From Bradyrhizobium sp. CCGB01 (GTDB taxonomy: Bacteria; Pseudomonadota; Alphaproteobacteria; Rhizobiales; Xanthobacteraceae): DNA of 64,000 nt. This document shows positions 37,759-46,296 of the stretch, one piece after another (position 1 is the stretch's first letter; every line of letters begins with the position of its first letter). The DNA is taken from assembly GCF_024199795.1 (NCBI RefSeq), contig NZ_JANADK010000001.1:8794001-8858000 (forward strand). The letters run 5' to 3'. Position numbers and translations under genes: made by a program. The notes beneath the pieces were generated by a model that was not told the origin of the DNA, ran no database searches, and worked only from the letters and a program-made list of their open reading frames with translations.

Positions 37759-37903
37759 GGCAAACGCTTTCGGCCGGTGGTGCTGTCTGGCGGCCCGGCA
37801 TTGAGATGAATGTGGGTGATGATGATCCGGTGCGCCCTGGGGGGCAGGCACCGACTGAGGGGTGAAGGGGACCGGCAGCGTGACGTGTGCTGCCGGTCAT
37901 GGG

Positions 37904-38836
37904 TTAGACATCAACCTCAACGCCTCGGTTGAGATCGTCGTCGCCGCTGGCGGCTCGGAAGTGCTGGTTGTCGTTAGCAGCGTGCCGCTCGGTCTCAGGG
38001 TAGGTCCCGTCCTCGCGCATTTCCTGATCAAACTTAGCAAGGAAGCCGGCGACGCCTGCCACCCACTGGCCGTTTGATCTTTGCCGATCGCGGTAGCTCT
38101 CGGCAGCCTGAACGATCTGGCTCGACGGGACGCCAGAGCGCAGCAGCTTGAACCAGAGAAACATCGCTCCACGGTCGGAGCGCTTTCCTGGTTGGTGCTC
38201 GGCATCCTCTGATGTGCCGGATATGATGCGATTGAGCTCGATCCAATCTCGCTTCGCTTCCTCACGGGTCTGGCGGTATTGATTGGCCTGCTTCTCATTG
38301 CCCGGCTGGCCAGCGCCGCAGGCGCGTTCCCTTTCAGAGGAGCGAGCGGACACACCCGACGAAGCTTCGTCGGGAATGTGTTGGTCTTTCGGTTGGGCAT
38401 TGCGTTGGACATTAGGCTCCGCCTCGTGGAGCGCCGCTGCTCCATCTCGTGGAGCATCTTGCTCCATCTCGTGGAGCACTTTCTTTGCCTTCCTGTCCTC
38501 CGACTTCTTGCGCTTCCATTCCTCACGCTTCTCTTTGAGGCGGACGAGTACAGACTCCACCTTTTGCGGGTCCGGTTTGTACCGATTGTTTCCTCCGGAA
38601 TTATCGACGGTCATCAGGCCCTTGCGCAGCTTCTCCACAGCGTTTGAGATTGTGGTCTGACTGAAGCCGTAGACGAATTCGAGGTATCGATATGTCGGGA
38701 AGGCATATCCTTCTTCAGAGTTGAAGTGATCGGCGATCACGCCAGCGACCAGCCTTTCACCACCGGTGAATCCATCCCAGAAGTCGATGGCGCGGCGGAC
38801 GCGGCTGATGTTGATTTCGGAGTGTGTTTCAGGCAT
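37904..38836 (-). CDS. winged-helix DNA-binding protein
   Basis: 310 residues. The N-terminal domain (residues 10-100) reads like a winged helix used by replication or partition proteins: IDFWDGFTGGERLVAGVIADHFNSEEGYAFPTYRYLEFVYGFSQTTISNAVEKLRKGLM. The middle is Lys/Glu/Arg-rich and probably disordered. The C-terminal part is WxAGVAGFLAKFDQEMRED-like. A role as the element's replication or maintenance factor is possible but not shown. Confidence 0.65.
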   Translation of the reverse strand: MPETHSEINISRVRRAIDFWDGFTGGERLVAGVIADHFNSEEGYAFPTYRYLEFVYGFSQTTISNAVEKLRKGLMTVDNSGGNNRYKPDPQKVESVLVRLKEKREEWKRKKSEDRKAKKVLHEMEQDAPRDGAAALHEAEPNVQRNAQPKDQHIPDEASSGVSARSSERERACGAGQPGNEKQANQYRQTREEAKRDWIELNRIISGTSEDAEHQPGKRSDRGAMFLWFKLLRSGVPSSQIVQAAESYRDRQRSNGQWVAGVAGFLAKFDQEMREDGTYPETERHAANDNQHFRAASGDDDLNRGVEVDV

Positions 38837-38928
38837 AGTGTTTTCAGTTCGATCTCAGCAGGTTGAACAAGAATGAACGAGATTGAGGCCCATGGCGCGG
38901 CGAACGCCGTGGGCTTTCTCTTTGGCGA

Positions 38929-39108
38929 CTACTTCGCGGCGGCCTGAAGCCGTTGCAGACGCTCCGCGACGGCCTGCCTCACGAACTCCGACCTGCCCTG
39001 ACGAAGGTTCAGGCGTGCTTCATCCAGCGCAGCCAGTTGGTGCACCGATAACCTGAAGCCAACATGTGGCCGTGCGGTATCGGGATCGTAGAAAAGGCGG
39101 TTAGTCAT
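38929..39108 (-). CDS. ribbon-helix-helix regulator (59 aa)
   Basis: HVGFRLSVHQLAALDEARLNLRQGRSEFVRQAVAERL has an antitoxin-like ribbon-helix-helix pattern. GGAGGG lies 4 nt before the ATG at 39108. Its leader carries a strong intrinsic terminator (39123-39153). It sits downstream of the HEPN gene across a separate terminator, so it is likely transcribed apart from that operon. No toxin gene is adjacent on the same transcript. Confidence 0.7.
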   Translation of the reverse strand: MTNRLFYDPDTARPHVGFRLSVHQLAALDEARLNLRQGRSEFVRQAVAERLQRLQAAAK

Positions 39109-39122
39109 AGTCCCTCCAAAAC

Positions 39123-39153
39123 AAAAAACGCCCCGGCGGGATTGCCGAGGCGT
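39123..39153 (-). terminator. terminator hairpin in the leader of the second RHH gene
   Basis: On the minus strand ACGCC-t-CGGC-aatccc-GCCG-g-GGCGT is followed by TTTTTT, then TGTTTTGGAGGGACT and the ATG at 39108. It is a near-perfect intrinsic terminator only about 14 nt before the Shine-Dalgarno. Confidence 0.75.
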
Positions 39154-39170
39154 CAGATAGGTCGACGACA

Positions 39171-39195
39171 AAAGCCCCACCTAGGGCGGGGCTTT
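39171..39195 (-). terminator. terminator downstream of the HEPN operon
   Basis: AAAGCCCC and GGGGCTTT pair across a 9-nt loop; on the minus strand the stem is followed by TTTTG. It is 171 nt downstream of the HEPN stop and would separate that operon from the small regulator. The 39196-39365 gap holds nothing else. Confidence 0.7.
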
Positions 39196-39365
39196 GATCA
39201 AATGGTAGCGATGATGGTCATGGCGTACCACGCATATGGGCGGGCGTCAAATTTTGAACGTGGCCACAGCCACAGCAATGCGGTTCATGGAAGGATGGAG
39301 ATCGTCAGAGCAGGCAACTGAGCCCGCCTTGAGCGTTCGCCTTCGAGCCGAGCAGCCGCGGACAC

Positions 39366-40460
39366 TCACGGCGCTACTGCCGCTTCAGACACTCTCCAAA
39401 CAGCATCGTCGTCTGTCTCCAGAGCAATGAGATTTGCTCCTTTCGGGCACTTAAAGTCCAGCTCAACTCCGACTCCCCTCGGAGCGTCGGTCTCTGGCAT
39501 CACTTCATGCACGTCGGTGTCGTTTACTCGCAGCTTTTGGATGCGGCCCCATCGTGCGCCTGTAGAGTCCACGAGCACAAACACAGGCTGGCCGACGAGG
39601 AGCCGCTTCGCGGGCTTCTCGATCACAACGATGGTTCCTTTCTTGTATGGGCCATCGTTTTGTACTTGCACAAGTTCGACGTGGCCGAGCGACGTGGGCG
39701 CGTGATGTGTCTTGAGATAGGCTCCAACAGTGATCGCGAAGATTGACTGTGCGAAGGCTTGCATGAAACTGATCGCCTCTTTCATCTCGTTCTCACCGGG
39801 CAGCTCGGTCGGGATGTCACCTCCATGTGCGATCTCGTTGCGGCGATCGACTAGATCTTTGATGCGTTCCTCGACGAGGGTCGCGGGCACACCGTCTTGT
39901 AGAACAACTTCAAGGTTCTTCGTCTCGCGGTACCAGTGCATGAGCGCATCCGCTCGGCGGGCACGATCGCAAACGTTCTCGATGCCGACGGTCGCAAAAA
40001 GGTTGTCGATCTCGCCAACGCGCAGATTTACATCGTGGGCTATTACCGCTGCTTTGTTCAGGGTGTACGGCTTGACGCCATTCAGACACTCGAACAAGTT
40101 CTTAACGACCTCAAGTTCGGTGAGGCCAAGATAGCGCCCCTCTCCGATACGACCACGCGACAACATCTCGGCCGTGCGTGAACGGTGCTTCGTCAAGAGC
40201 TTCGTTGGCAACTCCCCGTAGCTAAGGCGCCGCGACTCAAAATGAGCGTACTCAGCTATGAAGGCTTCGATGAACTTCTCGAATGAGGCGTACAGAGCAA
40301 CGGCGAATGCCGCGTAATCAAACCGGCGGCGGACAAATACGTACCTACGCACGAGCGAGTCCTTGTGGTTAGCGAGCGCCGCGTTGACCGGGCTGATCGA
40401 TGCCACCAGAACCCGTAGTTCCTCCAACTCCTTCGTGAATACGTCCAACGTAGAACGCAC
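39366..40460 (-). CDS. HEPN-domain ribonuclease-like protein
   Basis: 364 residues. The R-x4-H motif is Arg207-N-E-I-A-His212, within VDRRNEIAHGG, the signature catalytic pair of HEPN ribonucleases (RiboL-PSP/MAE_28990-type family). N-terminal helices (VFVRRRFDYAAFAVALYASFEKFIEAFI) belong to the same domain, and a beta-rich C-terminus (GTIVVIEKPAKRLLVGQPVFVLVD) may be a sensor. GTG start at 40460 has AAGGAG 8 nt upstream. It is the last gene of the operon, 20 nt after DUF262. Toxic RNA cleavage on phage infection is inferred. Confidence 0.85.
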   Translation of the reverse strand: MRSTLDVFTKELEELRVLVASISPVNAALANHKDSLVRRYVFVRRRFDYAAFAVALYASFEKFIEAFIAEYAHFESRRLSYGELPTKLLTKHRSRTAEMLSRGRIGEGRYLGLTELEVVKNLFECLNGVKPYTLNKAAVIAHDVNLRVGEIDNLFATVGIENVCDRARRADALMHWYRETKNLEVVLQDGVPATLVEERIKDLVDRRNEIAHGGDIPTELPGENEMKEAISFMQAFAQSIFAITVGAYLKTHHAPTSLGHVELVQVQNDGPYKKGTIVVIEKPAKRLLVGQPVFVLVDSTGARWGRIQKLRVNDTDVHEVMPETDAPRGVGVELDFKCPKGANLIALETDDDAVWRVSEAAVAP

Positions 40461-40480
40461 AGATAGGCTCCTTCGCGAAT

Positions 40481-41788
40481 CTATTTCGCAGTTTTGGCGA
40501 TCGCGTTGGAGAAGGCTTCGCTCACGCAGCGATTCCGGTCTTGGGTATCTTTGAAGTTCGTACGACGACCAGAGAAGAGGCCTTGGTTCTTCTGATACAT
40601 TTCCTTTAGCTCATCCCGGAGCACGACCTTGTTCGCAACCAGTTCGGCCCGATGAGGCACGACACCGGGGCTGTTCGCGACGAACATGAGCGGGTCATAG
40701 ACGATCTTTGTCGGTCTCCGCTTCGAAGGATCGAGAACGGTGAATGTTTCGACCCCCAGCACCTCCCAAAGGAACTGTATGGTCTCTTCAAACATCGCCC
40801 GATATTCGGCGAGTCCTTTTTCCGGAAACTTGTTGCCAGCCACGATGAACCGGTCAAGAAATTCGGAGATCTTGTTTAAACCCGCCTTGAACTCCCCGAT
40901 CTTCCGGTAAGCGAAGAAGCGCAGCACAAGTTCCGCGTCCTCCATCTTCTCAAACATGCGGAGACCCGCTGTTGTCGAATCGTCGGTGGCCTCCTCAACC
41001 TCTTCGTCGTCGTTCGTCTCCTCTGGTTTAGGATCGAGCGGGATACCCCACATACGTCGAAACTTCTCGTTTTCCGACAGATCAAGACAGAGTTTATTGA
41101 GCGGGCCATTGTAGACGGCATTGCGCGTCTCCTGGCTCCCAAGCTTAACTCCCCCCGAGTTGAGGCGTTCGAACACCATCTTCTTCAGCATGGCGGCCTG
41201 CTCCTCGCTGGCCGCTGTTTCCTTAAGAAGAATTATTGATGAGATGTAGCGCCGATCGATGCCGTCTCTGATTTTTGAAGGAAGTTGCGAGTACTTGCGG
41301 CCGTCGAGGTCCGACCAGTACTGCAGCCCAATGAGTTCGAACTTGTCTGCGTAGAAGTCGCTCAGTGCAGTCAGGCGTTGTCGTCCGTCCATCACCTCAA
41401 AGCGAGCCAGATCGCGCTCGTACAGGAACACTGGTGGAACCGGCACGTTCATCAAGAACGACTCAATGAGCCTCGATTTCCTTTCATTGCTCCATCGGTG
41501 GCGGCGCTGATATTCCGGATCAAGCTTGTACCGTAGCTCTTTCTCGCCGTCCTCGTCCTCTATCACATCCCTGAGCATCCCAAGAATTCCAGCCAGGGGA
41601 TATCGGGCCTGTTCGGTAACTATGCGGACCTCTCCCTTCGCGTACCGGCTGTTCAATTCCTCGTCGGAGGACTTCGACTTAGTCGTGTCGTGGTCGAACG
41701 GAACTTTCTCGAAGTCGTGGAGATGCTTCCCCTCCGACTGCTGCGTCTTGCCGCTGGCCTCCGGCTTTTTCCGGCTTTCCTTCGTCAC
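40481..41788 (-). CDS. DUF262 (ParB-like nuclease-fold) protein
   Basis: 435 residues. Core motifs of DUF262 are intact: PEYQRRHRW (91-99), the helix SRLIESFLMNVPVPPVFLY and the DGRQR box at 134-138 (EVMDGRQRLTAL). The C-terminal half is helical and ends in TNFKDTQDRNRCVSEAFSNA, without the DUF1524 HNH nuclease of GmrS/GmrD-type modification-dependent enzymes. It should bind nucleotide or DNA. It overlaps the methyltransferase gene by 4 nt (ATGA at 41785-41788), so coupling is strong. Confidence 0.9.
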   Translation of the reverse strand: MTKESRKKPEASGKTQQSEGKHLHDFEKVPFDHDTTKSKSSDEELNSRYAKGEVRIVTEQARYPLAGILGMLRDVIEDEDGEKELRYKLDPEYQRRHRWSNERKSRLIESFLMNVPVPPVFLYERDLARFEVMDGRQRLTALSDFYADKFELIGLQYWSDLDGRKYSQLPSKIRDGIDRRYISSIILLKETAASEEQAAMLKKMVFERLNSGGVKLGSQETRNAVYNGPLNKLCLDLSENEKFRRMWGIPLDPKPEETNDDEEVEEATDDSTTAGLRMFEKMEDAELVLRFFAYRKIGEFKAGLNKISEFLDRFIVAGNKFPEKGLAEYRAMFEETIQFLWEVLGVETFTVLDPSKRRPTKIVYDPLMFVANSPGVVPHRAELVANKVVLRDELKEMYQKNQGLFSGRRTNFKDTQDRNRCVSEAFSNAIAKTAK

Positions 41789-42978
41789 TGATAATCCCCG
41801 TCCACATGGTGGCAGTACACGTCATATTCCGTGATTGCTTTCTTTGGTTTGGCTTGAAACTGCCGAACCTGTCGGCGACCGCGATCGGAATCGGGCACCG
41901 CCCTAGCGGCCACAATCCTCCAGCCGGAGTCGGCCAAGGACATTTTAAGCACATCCATGGGCCTTGCGTCACGATCATGGATTCCGCCGTAGCGGATGAT
42001 CAGCCGCGCTCCTTCAGTCGTGTGCAAGGCCATATTCCTCCAAACTCGCCGCATCTCGGTCGCGAAGTGGTCCGCGCCCGAGTGCTCAAGCTGCCCCTCC
42101 GGATAACGGTAATCAACGTGGTCTGGGCCACCAAGAAACCAGAGCCGGAGCCATTGATCTGGCAGGTAGGTGCGCATGCCAAAGTATGGAGGTGATGTGA
42201 CCACGAAGCGTGCCTTGGGAACGTCGTTGAAAGTGGCCGCCTTTCGGCTGTCTCCGAGTTGCACCAAGCCGTTGACCTTGGGCGGCGGCTCAGCGAGGTA
42301 GCGTTCCGCCCGGGTTTGAATTATCGACAGCACGTCGACTTTGTCCGGGCGCATCCCCTGTCGAGTCCAGAATCTCGCCGCGTAGTCTGGCTTCGGCGCG
42401 AACGTGCGCGGGGACTGGTTCGAGAAGTATGAAGGTGTCCCCTTTGGTCGTGGCCCGTGGAGCGCACCAAGGATTATTGCGCGCAGTAGCACCCTTGCCG
42501 GCGACGAACATTCTGCGAGTAGTGCCTCGCGCAACTGGCAGAGACGAACGAGGGTACTTTCATGGTACGCGAGCTTCCAAAACTTGCCTGAGGGCACTCG
42601 CTCGGGTTCTTTTGCAGCTTCAAGAATGGAGCGGGCACAAGCCACAACTTGTTTTGGGTCGGCTGTCGCAAGCTTCGCCTGAGCGAGAGCTGCCGCCACC
42701 GGACTGCTGTCGACACCCACGGAAGGCATTTCGAGGAGCCGAGCCGCGAAATTTGTAGTGCCGCGCCCACAAAACGGATCTATCACCCAGTCGCCCCGCT
42801 TGCCGTGCGTTTTTAAGACACGCAGAGGAAAGTCGAGTGGGTACATTGTGTAGTAGGGACAGATTGCGTTCAGGGCGTCATTGCTCATGGAAATGGTTTC
42901 ATGCTCAGGCAAGTGGCGAGGTCGTCCTCGGCCGAAAGGCACGCTGTTGCCGCGATGGGCGTTATCCGTTGCGGTCAC
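41785..42978 (-). CDS. SAM-dependent DNA methyltransferase (amino-methylating)
   Basis: 397 residues (GTG start; an ATG at 42888 is an alternative). The SAM site DPFCGRGTT (67-75) comes before the catalytic motif TSPPY (261-265), an order unlike common restriction methylases. YPLDFPLRVLKTHGKRGDWVIDPF precedes it. The TSPPY motif fits N4-cytosine or N6-adenine methylation. First gene of the DUF262/HEPN operon; the pair overlaps by ATGA. It could mark host DNA so that the partners act only on unmodified DNA. Confidence 0.9.
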   Translation of the reverse strand: MTATDNAHRGNSVPFGRGRPRHLPEHETISMSNDALNAICPYYTMYPLDFPLRVLKTHGKRGDWVIDPFCGRGTTNFAARLLEMPSVGVDSSPVAAALAQAKLATADPKQVVACARSILEAAKEPERVPSGKFWKLAYHESTLVRLCQLREALLAECSSPARVLLRAIILGALHGPRPKGTPSYFSNQSPRTFAPKPDYAARFWTRQGMRPDKVDVLSIIQTRAERYLAEPPPKVNGLVQLGDSRKAATFNDVPKARFVVTSPPYFGMRTYLPDQWLRLWFLGGPDHVDYRYPEGQLEHSGADHFATEMRRVWRNMALHTTEGARLIIRYGGIHDRDARPMDVLKMSLADSGWRIVAARAVPDSDRGRRQVRQFQAKPKKAITEYDVYCHHVDGDYQ

Positions 42979-43483
42979 AAACGAAATTCGATCCGCTGTG
43001 GTTATAGATTGATTCTATGGAAGACGGGGGCCTAAGCGGGGTGCTGTCCAGCCTAGACTTCTGTCATTCACAGCTTCTGGCTGTCGATCCTCTACCCGCT
43101 GACGGGAGTGGGAAGCCGCCGACCTAGCCATCTTGGGCACACTCCACCTCTCGGATATTCGGTATATTGGGCGAACCTGCTCAAAGGCCGACGTACCGAT
43201 AGATCTGCTGTGGAAGTTCTTGCAGAATACCAAAGCGACGCCAGCCAAAGCCGGACTCGTCCTCAGGCTCAGAGCGGAGCTTGCTACCGTCGCCCGGCGA
43301 AATCCGTCGCAGCGCGCCGCGCTTGCCTCCGGCAAGCGTCAGGGCAGCACCTGGAAAACCTGATGCAATGTTGGGGCCTCCAGGGTACATTATCGCGATA
43401 GCGCCACCAAAGAGTGCCACACAAAGTCATATCGCCGGATCGAAAAACATAGAAGAATCAATACAGTTCAGGATTAGTTCCTA
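42979..43483. other. non-coding stretch to attR
   Basis: No gene supported. Short frames on both strands lack start sites or recognisable composition. It contains the likely promoter of the methyltransferase operon and element DNA up to the direct repeat. Confidence 0.5.
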
Positions 43484-43508
43484 AGTTCAATCCTGTCTGG
43501 CAGCACCA
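43484..43508. repeat. attR, 25-bp direct repeat
   Basis: Identical to 29058-29082, ending in the CCA of tRNA-Thr. No full tRNA is present here; only the 3' fragment remains. Confidence 0.95.
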
Positions 43509-43639
43509 TTTTCTGGGTTCAATCACGCACAGATCAGCATTCTCGCGGCGCCAGATGCCCGAGTTTTGCTTCCGTCCGTCACCCTCTTCCGCGAAGAGGG
43601 CGACGGTTCTCGCGAGGATCAAGCTCCACTCAAGCTCGG

Positions 43640-44653
43640 CTAGAAGCCGAAGCCGACGCCGCCGGCTGCGAGATGCTGGGACGTCCCGCCTAAGCTGGCC
43701 GTCCACGGGCTGGTCGACGCATGAGCGGGATCGACGGTCGAGCCGAAAACCTGATTGACGCTACCGACATACAAATAGCGGTACTCACCGAACAGATAGG
43801 CGCCGCTGTTGCCGAGGGCGAAGCGCGCACCGGCCTTGGCCTGTGCGGCAAAGGTCCAGGCCGAGGAGTCCGCGCGCGCATTGAAGTGGTTGATGCCAGG
43901 CTCGGCCGGGTCGGTCTGGGTGGACGAGGCACCGTTGATGGAGACATTGGCGGCCCCGATGCCGCCGCCGATATAGGGCGTGACGCCTTGATAGGGCGTG
44001 TTGAAGCCGACAACCATGTTCGCCAGAAGCACCGTGGTGCGGGTGGGGAATGTATCGTCGAAGGAGCGCTCGATAAGCCGCACGGTGGGGTTCGCCAGCG
44101 TCGCACGCGGCTGGTTACCCGCCAAATAAAAGCCTTCGATCTCGAGGGCGGGCCGCAGATGCGCTCCATACGACCACTCGTAACCGAGCTGCGCACCGCC
44201 GAACCCAACGCCACCACTGCTGGTGCGTCCCGTGGCGTCGACAGCCAGGGGACCGCCGGCGGCCTCGGGGATAAAGACGGTACCGAACTGGCTGACATCA
44301 GTGCCGCCCCGGCTGCCGCCGCCGCCGAAAACGCCGACATAGGCACCGCCACTACGCGTCGGCACGACTGCAGGCCCCTTGTTGTACATCGCATAGGCTT
44401 GCGCGGGCGGCGTGGCCGCCACCGTCGCGACGTCACGTCCGGCTGGCCTGACGGTCGGTGCAGCCGTCTCGCGCGGAGTGGCAGCGCGCCGCTCCTGTTT
44501 CGCCTGCTTCAATTCGGCCCGCAGCTCGGAGATCGTCTGCTGCTGCGCCTTGAGCATGCGAAACAGTTCGGCGTTGGATGGAATGTCCTCGGCATGGGCA
44601 GCGCCCGCCGTCATCAAGCCCGCAGCCACGATAAAACACTTACGCGCTGTCAT
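43640..44653 (-). CDS. outer-membrane beta-barrel protein (337 aa)
   Basis: Signal peptide (FIVAAGLMTAGAAHA), then a helical segment (SNAELFRMLKAQQQTISELRAELKQAKQE) and an Ala/Thr/Pro-rich linker. Residues about 110-330 alternate as beta strands rich in Gly and aromatic residues (GAYVGVFGGGG, GGVGFGGAQLGYEWSYG, GVTPYIGGGIGAANV). The last residue is Phe, the usual outer-membrane sorting signal. GAGG lies 7 nt before 44653. It is just outside attR, so it belongs to the host. Confidence 0.85.
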   Translation of the reverse strand: MTARKCFIVAAGLMTAGAAHAEDIPSNAELFRMLKAQQQTISELRAELKQAKQERRAATPRETAAPTVRPAGRDVATVAATPPAQAYAMYNKGPAVVPTRSGGAYVGVFGGGGSRGGTDVSQFGTVFIPEAAGGPLAVDATGRTSSGGVGFGGAQLGYEWSYGAHLRPALEIEGFYLAGNQPRATLANPTVRLIERSFDDTFPTRTTVLLANMVVGFNTPYQGVTPYIGGGIGAANVSINGASSTQTDPAEPGINHFNARADSSAWTFAAQAKAGARFALGNSGAYLFGEYRYLYVGSVNQVFGSTVDPAHASTSPWTASLGGTSQHLAAGGVGFGF

Positions 44654-44837
44654 TTGATACCTCGCCCCTCGGTTGCAAATCATCGGCGGACACTATGAAT
44701 CCTGATCGGGAAAGCGCAAAGAGACCGCGTCCGCGCGTGCGACCGTTTGCGACACGCAAGCTGGAGATTTCCAGCGCGGTGTGGACTCTGGGCGACACGC
44801 GCCAGCGTCTCCATCAATCCTCTCTGACAGAACCATT

Positions 44838-45540
44838 CTCAAATCACGCACGACGCGGCATTCTCGCGGCACCAGATGCCCGAGTTTTGCGTCATTCCGG
44901 CCCCTCTTGAAGTGAAGAGGGCGCAGGGAAGGCCGGGTGCCGGCTGGCACCCGTAGGTCCGCTGCGCCAAGAATTTGCACACGCAAATGCGCAGGCGGAA
45001 AACAGGTGGGCCGGAAAACACCCGGCCTTCCCTGCGCGATGGGTTGACGGCTTATGCGCGCTCTCCCCGGAGCCGAGTTCGTTCTGGCCTCCGTCACCTC
45101 GCGAATTGGCGATGCCCCGCGACCCGGTCGAGTCCCGATCCATCTCCGCAAGGCTTGACCGTAGCAACGACGGTCAGGACCACACGGTTTTGCCGTACGC
45201 AGCTCGCCCCGCATCGCCCCGAAGGACTTCGCAAGGCGTTGGCGCCGTCCGTCTGCACGCAGTCAAGACCTCACGAGGTTCATCTCGCCCTGGTCCCGCC
45301 TTCGCGTGCCCGGCGCTGCCGCGTCCACCGCACCCCGGTCCACGTTCGTTACGACGTACGATCGCCCCCTCTCCGCGGACCGGGACGGCGAAGAGAATGC
45401 CGTAATTCCGAATTTCGGTAAAGTGGAATATTTTTGTGGGATAGGCTTGACGGGTTTGTACGAGAGGCAGGTGTTTTGCCCGACGAGTCGATGAGCGCGG
45501 GCGTGTCAGCAGTTGGCCAACGCCGCTCGCCAGGTTCCAT
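44838..45540. repeat. long dispersed repeat, non-coding
   Basis: The 1.09-kb stretch between the barrel gene and the RlpA-like gene holds no credible gene. The portion containing GGAAGGCCGGGTGCCGG and the later TTTGCCGTACGCAGCTC segment matches a repeat I recognise from many bradyrhizobial genomes. A 50-nt part (ATTCTCGCGGC.CCAGATGCCCGAGTTTTGC, 44838-44893) also occurs at 43520-43571, just beyond attR. Confidence 0.65.
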
Positions 45541-45746
45541 CAGGTCATGCTGCTGACGCATTCTCTGTCTTAGTCAGTGGCAACCTAAAACACTGCGTGG
45601 GAACCACTCTGGTTCGCACAACGGTTCCGTAGCCAGGGGTTGGCTCGAAACTCCGCAAAGCATTGGCGCAAATTCGTGAACGCTTCCGCGTTCGCTTGCC
45701 GATGCTTGCGATATCGGAACCGACGATCGAAAAAATCACAGGAGTT

Positions 45747-46241
45747 ATGATGTTGTTCCGCTCGAGCGCCGCAATTTGCGGCGCCCTGATTGCGCTTGCC
45801 GTTTCCGTTACCGTTGCTCGAAGTGAAGCGGGTGGAGTTCACTCAATCGCCGTCGTCGATGCCGCCTCTGGGGATGCGGTCGTTGGCGCTGCATCCATGT
45901 ACAATCCGTTCAAGCCCGGTAAGGAAGAGGGCGGTCCGAGCACAGCCTCCGGCGAGCGCTATGATCCCTCTGTCTGGGCGGCTGCCATCAAGACGAGTTT
46001 GCGCAGGAAATTTGGTGGGGTCCAATTTGGCGCAAGGCCGAAATATGCTCTCGTCGAGGCCGTCGGCAAGAAAGTCATCGTCAAGATCAATGACGTGGGG
46101 CCGTTGAGGCCTGGCCGCATCATTGACTTCAACGAGCGGACGATGCGCCATTTCGATCCAAGCCTGGAGCTGGGAGTCATTCGTGAAGTAAGAGTTATCC
46201 CGCTTTCAGGAGACGATTGGACCCCGGGACCGCTGGGCTGA
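45747..46241 (+). CDS. septal ring lytic transglycosylase RlpA-like (DPBB) protein
   Basis: 164 residues. A signal-like N-terminus (SSAAICGALIALAVSVTVARS) is followed by a double-psi beta-barrel: ASMYNPFKPGKEEGGPSTASGERYDPSVWAAA and VKINDVGPLRPGRIIDFNERT, the RlpA landmark strands. It lacks the C-terminal SPOR domain of full-length RlpA. AGGAG lies immediately before tandem ATGs (45747, 45750). Probable periplasmic peptidoglycan glycosyl-strand hydrolase. Confidence 0.82.
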   Translation: MMLFRSSAAICGALIALAVSVTVARSEAGGVHSIAVVDAASGDAVVGAASMYNPFKPGKEEGGPSTASGERYDPSVWAAAIKTSLRRKFGGVQFGARPKYALVEAVGKKVIVKINDVGPLRPGRIIDFNERTMRHFDPSLELGVIREVRVIPLSGDDWTPGPLG

Positions 46242-46260
46242 ACGTCCCACACGAAATGGC

Positions 46261-46296
46261 GTAGCCCTGATGGAGCGCAAGCTCGATCCGGGCTAC
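46261..46296. repeat. short inverted repeat overlapping a gene end
   Basis: GTAGCCC at the left and GGGCTAC at the right are inverted complements, with a GCGCAAGC centre; a short relative of the repeat at 17422-17526. It covers the end of the ferric-reductase-like gene and lies downstream of the RlpA-like gene. Confidence 0.6.

Larger units (their letters stand above)
29083..43508. mobile_element. 14.4-kb integrative element in tRNA-Thr
   Basis: Bounded by the exact 25-bp repeat of the tRNA-Thr 3' end, with a tyrosine integrase next to attL pointing inward. Contents: integrase, a lone tape-measure-like gene, serine recombinase, a run of small minus-strand genes, and a three-gene methyltransferase-DUF262-HEPN operon next to attR. 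No terminase, portal, capsid, tail or lysis genes, and no conjugation genes, so it is neither an intact prophage nor a self-transmissible conjugative element. Bases at 39-43 kb look less GC-rich than the host DNA on either side. Confidence 0.9.

Noticed and set aside
39366..41788. GmrSD-type type IV restriction
   Set aside because: DUF262 lacks the DUF1524 HNH domain and the partner is a HEPN protein.
43015..43401. Short frames in the spacer before attR
   Set aside because: Composition and start sites do not support a gene on either strand.
29083..43508. Complete prophage
   Set aside because: Only a tape-measure-like gene is present; terminase, portal, capsid, tail and lysis genes are absent.
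44693..45214. Open frames within the long repeat
   Set aside because: The region matches a dispersed non-coding repeat and frames are on both strands.
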